Positions 1 to 5,173 of a DNA stretch of 7,157 bases are shown one piece after another. The notes under the pieces are model-generated. The model was given only the letters and a program-made list of their open reading frames with translations, did no database searches and had not been told where the DNA came from. The stretch is from Chloroflexota bacterium (GTDB taxonomy: Bacteria > Chloroflexota > Limnocylindria > Limnocylindrales > CSP1-4), in the NCBI GenBank assembly GCA_005880805.1, contig VBFZ01000022.1, positions 2,089-9,245 of the forward strand. Direction: 5' to 3'. Each line of letters opens with the position of its first letter. The stretch's first letter is position 1. A program made the translations under genes and the position numbers.

Positions 1-62
1 GTTGGTAGAGCATCACCTTGCCAAGGTGAGGGTCGCGGGTTCGAGTCCCGTCTTCCGCTCCA
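1..62 (+). tRNA. tRNA-Gly(GCC), 5' end cut by the window
   Basis: This is the 3' part of a glycine tRNA. The anticodon arm tcacc-ttGCCaa-ggtga gives anticodon GCC, which reads GGC/GGT. The T arm carries the standard ttcgagt loop, and the 3' acceptor strand cttccgc is followed by discriminator t and an encoded CCA at 60-62. The window opens inside the D loop (gttggtagagc), so about 14 nt, including the 5' acceptor strand, lie outside. It is the first visible gene of a Gly-Gln-Cys cluster. Confidence 0.95.
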
Positions 63-115
63 TTTCTTTGCCCACCAGCATCGGCCCCGGACGGCGGGCC
101 GCCTCGCGGATCCGC

Positions 116-189
116 TGCCCCTTCGTCTAGTGGTAGGACAGCGGACTTTGGATCCGTGAACCGAGGTTCGAATCCTCGAGGGGCAGCCA
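116..189 (+). tRNA. tRNA-Gln(TTG)
   Basis: This is a complete 74-nt tRNA. The acceptor strands tgcccct (116-122) and aggggca (179-185) pair fully, followed by discriminator G, usual for bacterial tRNA-Gln, and an encoded CCA at 187-189. The anticodon arm gcgga-ctTTGga-tccgt gives anticodon TTG, which reads CAA and, by wobble, CAG. The T arm has the canonical ttcgaat loop. It lies 53 bp after tRNA-Gly with no T-rich terminator between them, so it is probably part of the same transcript. Confidence 0.95.
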
Positions 190-234
190 ACTCGGCTAGG
201 CTTGGGCCGGCCCGTCCCGGACGCGCCACCACGA

Positions 235-311
235 GGCGACGTGGTGAAGTGGCTTAACACGGAGGTCTGCAAAACCTCTACTCGGCGGTTCGAATCCGCC
301 CGTCGCCTCCA
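235..311 (+). tRNA. tRNA-Cys(GCA)
   Basis: This is a complete tRNA. The acceptor strands ggcgacg (235-241) and cgtcgcc (301-307) pair perfectly, followed by discriminator T, the hallmark of cysteine tRNAs, and an encoded CCA at 309-311. The anticodon arm gaggt-ctGCAaa-acctc gives GCA. The T arm is ggcgg-ttcgaat-ccgcc. It is the last gene of the Gly-Gln-Cys cluster, with a terminator hairpin 19 bp downstream. Confidence 0.95.
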
Positions 312-330
312 GACTCCAAGCACGAATCGA

Positions 331-359
331 CCCGCCGGCTGATCGGCGGGTCTTCGTTT
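331..359 (+). terminator. Hairpin terminator of the tRNA cluster
   Basis: A perfect 7-bp stem cccgccg (331-337) / cggcggg (344-350) with a 6-nt loop is followed by the T-rich tcttcgttt. It sits 19 bp after tRNA-Cys. Its last bases overlap the start of the 12-bp tandem repeat. Confidence 0.8.
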
Positions 360-392
360 GGTCGGGAGTTTGGTCGGGAGTTTGGTCGGGAG
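357..392. repeat. Three perfect tandem copies of a 12-bp unit
   Basis: The unit tttggtcgggag occurs at 357-368, 369-380 and 381-392 with no mismatch, and two more bases (tt) begin a fourth copy. The unit length keeps reading frame (Phe-Gly-Arg-Glu in one frame). It begins in the T-rich tail of the tRNA terminator. Function is unknown; it could be a slippage product or the edge of an inserted segment. Confidence 0.9.
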
Positions 393-469
393 TTCGCGCC
401 GGGACGAAGCCTGGCCTTCATGATCCTCCTCGCCGTCTCGGGCTGCGCCGGTGGCAATACGTGCTGACC

Positions 470-559
470 ATGGCTGGCTTGATGAGTCCGACCAGGGTCC
501 GGAACGAAGAACCCAGGAGCGTGGAATGCGTGTTGGCGAAGGCAGGGGAGCGGCGATGA
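470..559 (+). CDS. Possible 29-codon upstream ORF overlapping the monooxygenase start
   Basis: ATG at 470 opens a 29-residue frame whose TGA stop (557-559) overlaps the ATG of the monooxygenase in an ATGA arrangement, a layout typical of translational coupling. GTG at 461 is an in-frame alternative start. No good Shine-Dalgarno sequence precedes either start, and the peptide (begins MAGLMSPTRV, ends AGERR) resembles nothing I recognise. It may be a leader peptide, the tail of a broken gene, or chance. Confidence 0.2.
   Translation: MAGLMSPTRVRNEEPRSVECVLAKAGERR
544..550 (+). promoter_or_regulatory. Ribosome binding site choosing the ATG at 556
   Basis: AGGGGAG ends 5 nt before ATG 556, where the protein begins directly in the FAD-binding strand. 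A competing AGGAG (515-519) lies 6 nt before an in-frame ATG at 526, which would add 10 residues with no family resemblance. I prefer 556. Confidence 0.6.
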
Positions 560-2025
560 CTGAGCATGAGGTGGTGATCGCGGGAGGGGGACCGACCGGG
601 CTGATGTTGGCGGCCGAACTGACGCTGGCGGGGATCGATGTCCTCGTCGTCGAGCGTCGGGCCAACCAGGAGCTCGACGGAAGGCGGGCCGGGGGGCTCC
701 ACTCCCGCACGCTCGAGGTGCTCGACCAGCGCGGCGTCGCCGATCGGTTCGTCTCGGAGGGCCAGACGCACCCGTTCGTCGGCTACGCGGGGACGTTCCT
801 GGACATCAGCGACTTCCCGACTCGCCACAACTACGTCCTGGGCCTCTGGCAGAAGGACATCGAGGTCATCTTGGCTGGCTGGGTCGACGAGCTCGGCGTC
901 TTGATGCTGCGTGAGCACGAGGTGGTGGGCTTCACGCAGGACGAGGCCGGCGTGGATGTCGAACTGTCCGGGCAGACGACGCTTCGGGCCGACTACCTGG
1001 TCGGGTGCGACGGGGGCCGCAGCGTGATCCGCAAGGCGGCGGGCATCGAATTCGCCGGGTTTGATGCCTCGCGCAGCTACATGATCGCCGAGGTTGAGAT
1101 GGACGAGGAGCCCGAGATCGGAATGCGACCGGAGGGCGGCGGCATCGGCCCCGTCAATCGCGAGAAGGGCGGCAGCCCGTACGGGATCGTCCTCTTGGAG
1201 GCGGAGGTCGAGCATGCCAGCGACCCGACCCTGCAGGACCTGCGTGAGGCGCTAGTCGCCGCCTACGGGACCGACTACGGCGCGCATAGCCCCACCCGGA
1301 TGTCCAGGTTCACCGACATGACTCGCCAGGCCGCGTCCTATCGGGCGGGCCGCGTCCTGCTCGCTGGTGATGCCGCGCACGTGCACAGCCCGGTCGGGGG
1401 CCAGGGGCTAAACGTCGGCGCGCAGGACGCCGTGAACCTCGGCTGGAAGCTGGCCCAGGTGATCAGGGGAACCTCGCCCGAGAGCCTCCTGGACACCTAC
1501 CACGCCGAACGCCACCCGGTGGGCGCCCGGGTGTTGCGCAACACCATGGCGCAGGTGGCGCTCAGCCACATCGACGACCGCAGCAAGGCGCTGCGCGAGG
1601 CCGTGCTCGAGATGCTGAGCATGGATGAGCCCCGCAAGCGCACCGCCGGGATGATCTCCGGCCTTGACGTCCAGTACGACCTCGGCGCGGGCCACCCGCT
1701 GCTCGGGCGGCGGATGCCTGACCTGGACCTCCAAACAACAGACGGTCCGACGACTGTGTTCGCGCTGCTCCACGACGCCCGGCCCGTTCTCCTCAACCTG
1801 AGCGAACCCGGCGAGTTCGACATTTCCCCCTGGTCCGACCGAGTCGGTCTGGTCGACGCCGCCCACGAAGGGGAGTGGGACCTCCCGGTCGTCGGCCCGG
1901 TCCCCGCGCCCGCCGCCGTGTTGATCCGCCCCGACGGGTATGTCGCCTGGACGGGCAGCCTCACGGACCCTGAACTCCCCGGCGCTCTAGCAACCTGGTT
2001 CGGCGCCCCGACTCCGTCCTCCTAG
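556..2025 (+). CDS. FAD-dependent aromatic monooxygenase (class A; PheA/TfdB, Rox/PgaE-like)
   Basis: This is a 489-aa NAD(P)H- and FAD-dependent hydroxylase of the group A flavoprotein type, which inserts one oxygen atom into phenolic or polyketide-type aromatic substrates in the cytoplasm. Visible motifs are the Rossmann GGGPTG at 10-15 with ribose-binding E33 at the end of strand 2, the DG motif (CDGGRS, 151-156), and the GD motif (GRVLLAGDAAH, 265-275), followed by HSPVGGQGLN at 277-286, which contacts flavin phosphate and substrate. Residues from about 380 form the thioredoxin-like C-terminal domain of this family and contain no cysteine, so it is structural rather than redox-active. Length and layout match rifampicin monooxygenases and angucycline hydroxylases, but the substrate cannot be read from sequence. 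No transporter, regulator or biosynthetic partner is adjacent. The gene sits alone between two tRNA loci, which hints at acquisition. The reading frame is open upstream to 451, but that extension is basic and unlike the family. Confidence 0.93.
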   Translation: MTEHEVVIAGGGPTGLMLAAELTLAGIDVLVVERRANQELDGRRAGGLHSRTLEVLDQRGVADRFVSEGQTHPFVGYAGTFLDISDFPTRHNYVLGLWQKDIEVILAGWVDELGVLMLREHEVVGFTQDEAGVDVELSGQTTLRADYLVGCDGGRSVIRKAAGIEFAGFDASRSYMIAEVEMDEEPEIGMRPEGGGIGPVNREKGGSPYGIVLLEAEVEHASDPTLQDLREALVAAYGTDYGAHSPTRMSRFTDMTRQAASYRAGRVLLAGDAAHVHSPVGGQGLNVGAQDAVNLGWKLAQVIRGTSPESLLDTYHAERHPVGARVLRNTMAQVALSHIDDRSKALREAVLEMLSMDEPRKRTAGMISGLDVQYDLGAGHPLLGRRMPDLDLQTTDGPTTVFALLHDARPVLLNLSEPGEFDISPWSDRVGLVDAAHEGEWDLPVVGPVPAPAAVLIRPDGYVAWTGSLTDPELPGALATWFGAPTPSS

Positions 2026-2048
2026 GGGACTAGGAGCGTCCAGTCCCT
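2026..2048 (+). terminator. Possible hairpin just after the monooxygenase stop
   Basis: gggact (2026-2031) pairs with agtccc (2042-2047), and inside it gga (2033-2035) pairs with tcc (2039-2041), giving nine base pairs with one bulged A and a gcg loop. It begins one base after the stop codon. There is no T tract, so it could be a weak terminator or an mRNA 3'-end stabiliser. Confidence 0.35.
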
Positions 2049-2356
2049 CATGCCGCGCTCGAGCCGCTGGAGCTCCCGCCTGAGGAAATCAAACATGCCG
2101 GCGATATGCGTGAGACCGTAAGCCGGGTTCGCGCGTGGTCGAGGAGATCGATGGACCCATTGGGGCCGTCCGACCTGTCGCTGTCGACGTCCAGCGGCCG
2201 TACAGCTGCTTCGGTTCAAAAGGCTCCATCGGTCAGCTCGACCCAGGCACCTACACGGTCCACGTCTGGTATGACGGCCAGCCCGAGAAGGCCGAGCTGT
2301 CAACCGGCACGTTTACCGTGAAGTCGAGCCCGTCGCCGCGAGCTCGCTGCCACTGA
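2034..2356 (+). pseudogene. Remnant coding sequence in two frames (truncated or frameshifted genes)
   Basis: Two protein-like stretches lie head to tail in different frames. The first (2034 to about 2140) follows a stop at 2031 and reads as an acidic, helical segment (ALEPLELPPEEIKHAGDMRE, continuing TVSRVRAW) with the look of an enzyme C-terminus. The second opens after a TGA at 2111 and ends at 2356. From GTG 2135 it gives 73 residues, including SIGQLDPGTYTVHVWYDG and a closing GTFTVK, which resembles the last beta strands of a secreted Ig-like or lipoprotein domain. Neither has a credible ribosome binding site, signal peptide or full-length fold. I infer debris of one frameshifted gene or of two lost genes. 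A genuine small protein starting at 2135 is possible but less likely. Family not recognised. Confidence 0.4.
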
Positions 2357-2363
2357 CGAGCGC

Positions 2364-2369
2364 TAGGAT
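2364..2369 (+). promoter_or_regulatory. Candidate -10 box for tRNA-Leu
   Basis: TAGGAT matches the TAnnnT core of a sigma-70/SigA -10 element and ends 8 bp before the tRNA-Leu 5' end, the right distance for a start point at or just before the mature RNA. No convincing -35 box lies 16-18 bp upstream. Confidence 0.35.
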
Positions 2370-2377
2370 GCTGGGCG

Positions 2378-2463
2378 GCCGAAGTGGCGGAATGGCAGAC
2401 GCTGCGGACTTAAACTCCGCTGCCCGCAAGGGCGTCAGGGTTCGAATCCCTGCTTCGGCACCA
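2378..2463 (+). tRNA. tRNA-Leu(TAA)
   Basis: This is a complete 86-nt class II tRNA. The acceptor strands gccgaag (2378-2384) and cttcggc (2453-2459) pair perfectly, followed by discriminator A, as expected for leucine, and an encoded CCA at 2461-2463. The anticodon arm gcgga-ctTAAac-tccgc gives TAA, which reads TTA and TTG. The long variable arm (tgcccgcaagggcgt) is characteristic of leucine tRNA. TTA codons are rare in GC-rich genomes, so this tRNA mainly serves minor codons. Confidence 0.96.
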
Positions 2464-3062
2464 TCTCTCGACCGACGACAGACCGCTTCGGCTCCGCCCT
2501 CACCTTTAGCAAGCAGGCCTGGCTCGTAATCTCTCCGAAAGGTTCGCGTTCGTAGGCTCGCGCGAACCCCTGTCGGTGTCGTCGATGCGGTACGGCCATC
2601 GTGTCGGCGCCCGATGGGGGTTCAGCGCTTTTCGATGCTAGCGGTCGGATGACGATGGCCGCGGTTCACCGGTGGCTACGTTTTTGTAATGCTCGCGTAG
2701 CCCGGTTGGGCCTTGCAGCCCCATTACAGGCATAATCTTCCCCGAGAGCACCGACCTCGCCCAAGCGGCCCTCCGCGACCGCGCACTGTCACGTCCCCCA
2801 GGCACGACCCTCAGGTTTCACCGCGTGGTTTGGTGCTGTATCGGGCCTGTTCCGTCCCGATGGTCCGGCGAGCGGCGTGTTGGCTCCCCCCTGGCCGACA
2901 AACCTCGCCGGGCCTGTCGGGCTCTATTTACAGGTTTCCGCTTCACGGGGCCCACCCGCCACGGATTCGGCTGGCCGGCGTCATTCCCACAACGACCTGT
3001 CCGGACCTATGCTCGCGCCGATTGGCGCCAGGGGGCACCAGGTGGCAGGGGAGGGATGAGCC
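2464..3062. other. Gene-free stretch between tRNA-Leu and the secreted protein gene
   Basis: About 600 bp without a credible gene: the open frames here are rich in Arg, Pro, Ser and Cys, with no domain-like segment. Visible items are an exact 8-bp inverted repeat ggttcgcg (2541-2548) / cgcgaacc (2561-2568) with a 12-nt loop and no T tract, a short AT-richer patch around 2680-2740 containing cataat (2731-2736), and the palindrome tggcgcca (3023-3030). It may contain the promoter of the next gene, but I cannot place it securely. Confidence 0.6.
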
Positions 3063-3725
3063 ATGCGGCTGCCGTTCGGGCTTGCCTTGTCAGTTGTGCT
3101 CGCGCTGTTTGCCGTCGGGCCCGTGGCGGCCTCGAGTGCGGATACGAACCTCATGCAATCGGGGACGAGCGCGGTCTACTTCTCGCAGATGTGCGAAGGC
3201 GACGAGAGCCTGGCGGCCACCTGCTCGACGACCTTCCTCTTCGTTCTGTCCGGCAAGACGCACGACAAGGTCGGACATGTGATCACCAGGAATCAGGCGT
3301 GCGTCGAGGCCTCTGTCGAGACATTTGACGAATCTGTGGAGCGAATCAGCTTCCACGGCAAGTTCGGCTGCCAGACGCTCCGCAAAGGCGCGCTTTCGGT
3401 CGATCGCCTCAACTCCTTCATGTTGCGAGCGACCCTGCCGGTCGAGATCGTTGACTGCGGCCCCCAGGACTGCGCGCCCTCGACGACAGGCAGTGTCGAG
3501 ATTCGAGCCACGTGGACCGGGACCGGGCCTACCACGCTGCGAAAGCTCCGCAACGTCTACGACGACGGAGTCTGCTACTCACTCGTGGCCTGGAAGTCCG
3601 CGAGCCGCGATGCGACCTTCACGGGAACCCTCGACGGTGTCGCAATGCCCCCGCCCGACGAGTTCGAGGGCGCCGGCCTCTCGCGCGGAAAATTCCGGGT
3701 GATCAATCGAAACTGCGGCGGGTGA
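3063..3725 (+). CDS. Secreted eight-cysteine protein of unknown function
   Basis: A 220-aa protein that I do not recognise as a named family. The N-terminus is a clear Sec signal peptide: Arg2, a hydrophobic core from 5 to 18, and a VAA site at 21-23 predicting cleavage after residue 23. There is no lipobox, so the product should be released or cell-wall associated. The mature part has exactly eight cysteines (44, 54, 80, 103, 132, 137, 171, 218), enough for four disulfides, and alternates short beta-type stretches with Gly/Thr/Ser turns (for example SVEIRATWTGTG at 144-155, TFTGTLDG at 185-192), suggesting a beta-sandwich. It has no catalytic motif that I can see. The start is supported by AGGGGAGG at 3047-3054, 8 nt before the ATG. 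It appears to stand alone, with about 600 bp empty upstream and a gap of 134 bp before the next gene. Confidence 0.85.
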   Translation: MRLPFGLALSVVLALFAVGPVAASSADTNLMQSGTSAVYFSQMCEGDESLAATCSTTFLFVLSGKTHDKVGHVITRNQACVEASVETFDESVERISFHGKFGCQTLRKGALSVDRLNSFMLRATLPVEIVDCGPQDCAPSTTGSVEIRATWTGTGPTTLRKLRNVYDDGVCYSLVAWKSASRDATFTGTLDGVAMPPPDEFEGAGLSRGKFRVINRNCGG

Positions 3726-3757
3726 ATCCTCGCTGGCGTGATTGCCTGATTCATGAC

Positions 3758-3793
3758 CGTTGCCTCACAGCAACGTCGGCAGTAGCATCTGCC
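3758..3793 (+). promoter_or_regulatory. Candidate promoter within two adjacent hairpins, upstream of the coiled-coil gene
   Basis: TTGCCT (3760-3765) and TAGCAT (3783-3788) are separated by 17 bp and each match four of six consensus bases of a sigma-70/SigA promoter. They lie within two consecutive inverted repeats: cgttgc/gcaacg (3758-3763, 3770-3775) and ggcag/ctgcc (3778-3782, 3789-3793). The predicted start near 3795 would leave a 5' leader of about 65 nt before ATG 3860. The hairpins might instead mark the 3' end of the upstream transcript. Confidence 0.35.
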
Positions 3794-3842
3794 ATCCGGC
3801 GGCAGGGGGCGGATGGACCGTGACCAGGTGCCGACCGCGGGC

Positions 3843-3850
3843 AGGTGAGG
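3843..3850 (+). promoter_or_regulatory. Ribosome binding site choosing the ATG at 3860
   Basis: AGGTGAGG ends 9 nt before ATG 3860. The alternative in-frame GTG at 3845 lies inside this sequence and would have no site of its own, so the shorter protein is preferred. Confidence 0.55.
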
Positions 3851-3859
3851 CGCCCAGAC

Positions 3860-4894
3860 ATGTCCACGAACGAGACGCGGGGCAGCGGACAGGGAGAGGC
3901 CGTGGAGCTCGAGGGCGGCGCCTCGTGGACCACGAACGGAACCGAGCCCGCGGCGACGACAACCAGGGATTCAGCGGGAAGCCCGGCTGACGAGGTCGAC
4001 GAGTTCCTCGCCAGCCTGGCCGACGCGATGCACTCGACCGCGACCGCCGAGCACGCGCGAATCGCGGAATCGACAGAGCAGCGTCGTCGGGCCCATCTGA
4101 GTCAGCTCACGGCACGGGAGGCCGGCGAGGCTGATGAGCTGCGTGAGACCACGGAACAGGACGTCAAGGCGATCCATTCCTGGGCCGACCGGGAAATCAG
4201 TCGCATTCGCAACGAGCGCGAGCAGCGGATCGCCTCCCGACGACAGGAACTCGATATCCGGCTCGACGAGCACCACTCCCTGATCACAGGCGAGGTCGAG
4301 GCGGTCGAGGCGAAGGTGTCGGCCTATCTCGCCGAGCTCGAAGCTTTCTTCAACGACCTCGGCGCCGAGGACGATCCGATTGCGCTCGCGCGCCGGGCAC
4401 GATCTCGACCGGCTTTCCCGGAGCTCAGCGCGGCCGCTCCCTCCGATACCACGGCGGTCGAGACGACCGCCGCCCGGGAAGCGGCTCCCCCTGAGCGGCA
4501 CGACGACGACAGCAACGCTGGAGTCATCATCGGAGGCGACACGCCGATGGTGGCGGTCATGGCCGAGCCGGCGCCCGCCGAAGACGCCAAGCCCTCGGAA
4601 TCCGCCGAAGGCAATTCGACCGTGGTGAGCCCGGTTCCCGTCGAGGCAGTTGGCGGGAATCAGGACGAAACCGGGGAGGTCTCGAGCCCCGGGCAGATTT
4701 CGAACCCGGGGGAGGCTTCGAGCCCCTCCGAGGCCGAGTCAGCGAAAGAGCCCGTCGAAGTGGGCACCGACGTGAGCGCCGACGCCCGGCAGGGCTCGGG
4801 AACGCTGCTTCAGACCGTACCCACGCACCGTCCGATGAGCCTGCTGTCGCGTCTGGCGAACAACATCGCGGAACGGTCCGACCCGCCAAGCTAG
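3860..4894 (+). CDS. Coiled-coil protein with disordered acidic tail, function unknown
   Basis: A 344-aa protein with no signal peptide or membrane segment, so probably cytoplasmic. Residues 1-43 are low-complexity (Gly, Thr, Glu). Residues 44 to about 170 form one long charged helix (starts DEVDEFLASLADAM, then Arg/Glu/Ala-rich with heptad-like spacing, including WADREISRIRNEREQR at 108-123), which I read as an oligomerising coiled coil. A short conserved-looking element, DDPIALARRARSRPAFPEL (171-189), closes it. Residues 190-320 are Ala/Pro/Glu/Ser-rich and disordered, with three hexapeptide repeats at 274-291. The C-terminal helix PMSLLSRLANNIAERSD (325-341) looks like a docking peptide. 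I have an impression that coiled-coil proteins of this build recur in high-GC actinobacteria, but cannot name a family. It is followed by a strong terminator, so the downstream channel gene has its own promoter. A scaffold or envelope-associated role is only inference. Confidence 0.85.
   Translation: MSTNETRGSGQGEAVELEGGASWTTNGTEPAATTTRDSAGSPADEVDEFLASLADAMHSTATAEHARIAESTEQRRRAHLSQLTAREAGEADELRETTEQDVKAIHSWADREISRIRNEREQRIASRRQELDIRLDEHHSLITGEVEAVEAKVSAYLAELEAFFNDLGAEDDPIALARRARSRPAFPELSAAAPSDTTAVETTAAREAAPPERHDDDSNAGVIIGGDTPMVAVMAEPAPAEDAKPSESAEGNSTVVSPVPVEAVGGNQDETGEVSSPGQISNPGEASSPSEAESAKEPVEVGTDVSADARQGSGTLLQTVPTHRPMSLLSRLANNIAERSDPPS
4679..4732 (+). repeat. Three in-frame 18-bp imperfect repeats (hexapeptide VSSPGQ/ISNPGE/ASSPSE)
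   Basis: Within the disordered tail of the coiled-coil protein, units 4679-4696, 4697-4714 and 4715-4732 share a ttcgAgCCC-type core and encode the pattern x-S-(S/N)-P-(G/S)-(Q/E). They look like a local duplication that has since diverged, expected in a linker where length rather than exact sequence matters. Confidence 0.65.
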
Positions 4895-4916
4895 GAGTCC
4901 CGAAAACCGAGCAGCT

Positions 4917-4950
4917 ACGGCCGGCTGGGCTCTCCCAGCCGGCCGTTTTC
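4917..4950 (+). terminator. Strong rho-independent terminator
   Basis: A perfect 12-bp stem cggccggctggg (4918-4929) / cccagccggccg (4934-4945) with a ctct loop is extended by an A-T pair (4917/4946) and followed by TTTTC. It begins 23 bp after the stop of the coiled-coil gene and separates it from the channel gene. Confidence 0.92.
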
Positions 4951-5173
4951 ATTGCAACCGACCTCCTGATGGCTGTGGGCGGGCTCGGTTCCCGTCCGGT
5001 GAGGCGCGCGTCGCGCCCAAAGTGGTTCCCGACACGCATCTGTAAGTCCGGTTCCGGCCGCGCCGTTTCCCGGCTATCGCGCGCGGGAGCACCGTTTCCC
5101 GCACGCAGCATCGGCGCGATGGCCGTGAGGTTGCCTCTGCGCCCGAGCGGGCGTCGCTACGACTGGAGGTCCT

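Noticed and set aside
451..555. 35-residue N-terminal extension of the monooxygenase from GTG 451
   Set aside because: The extension is charged, unlike the family, and lacks a ribosome binding site; ATG 556 has AGGGGAG at 5 nt and begins right at the Rossmann strand.
312..555. Rifamycin-associated element (inverted repeat found upstream of rifampicin-inducible genes) in front of the monooxygenase
   Set aside because: I looked for the GGGGCTTGC-type inverted repeat between the tRNA cluster and the start codon and did not find it, so rifampicin induction is not supported.
418..1215. Long minus-strand open frame of 265 codons across the monooxygenase
   Set aside because: It mirrors the monooxygenase on the opposite strand; GC-rich codon bias leaves antisense frames open. 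The composition (Arg/Asp/Pro-rich, no motif) is not protein-like, while the + strand has full FAD motifs.
2022..2303. Minus-strand frame of 93 codons ending in a helix-like stretch (MFDFLRRELQRLERGMRDW)
   Set aside because: The segment is the complement of the + strand fragment ALEPLELPPEEIKHAG; the N-terminal two-thirds is Arg/Ser/Pro-rich noise and there is no start signal. The + strand reading looks more like protein, though the reverse cannot be fully excluded.
2353..2369. CTGACG (2353-2358) as a -35 box for tRNA-Leu
   Set aside because: Only 5 bp separate it from the TAGGAT -10 candidate; a real promoter needs about 16-18 bp.
2464..3062. tRNA 3'-end duplication marking an attachment site, or a structured RNA such as SRP RNA
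   Set aside because: No second copy of the tRNA-Leu T arm or acceptor end, and no SRP-type conserved loop, is visible in this stretch.
2713..3328. Overlapping + strand frames of 189 and 167 codons in the gap after tRNA-Leu
   Set aside because: Composition is Arg/Pro/Cys/Ser-rich without domains, no ribosome binding sites, and they run into the secreted protein gene in the wrong frame.
4557..5111. Minus-strand frame of 184 codons spanning the terminator at 4917-4950
   Set aside because: It runs through a perfect bidirectional-looking hairpin and the antisense of the coiled-coil tail; sequence is Arg/Pro/Ser-rich with no family resemblance.
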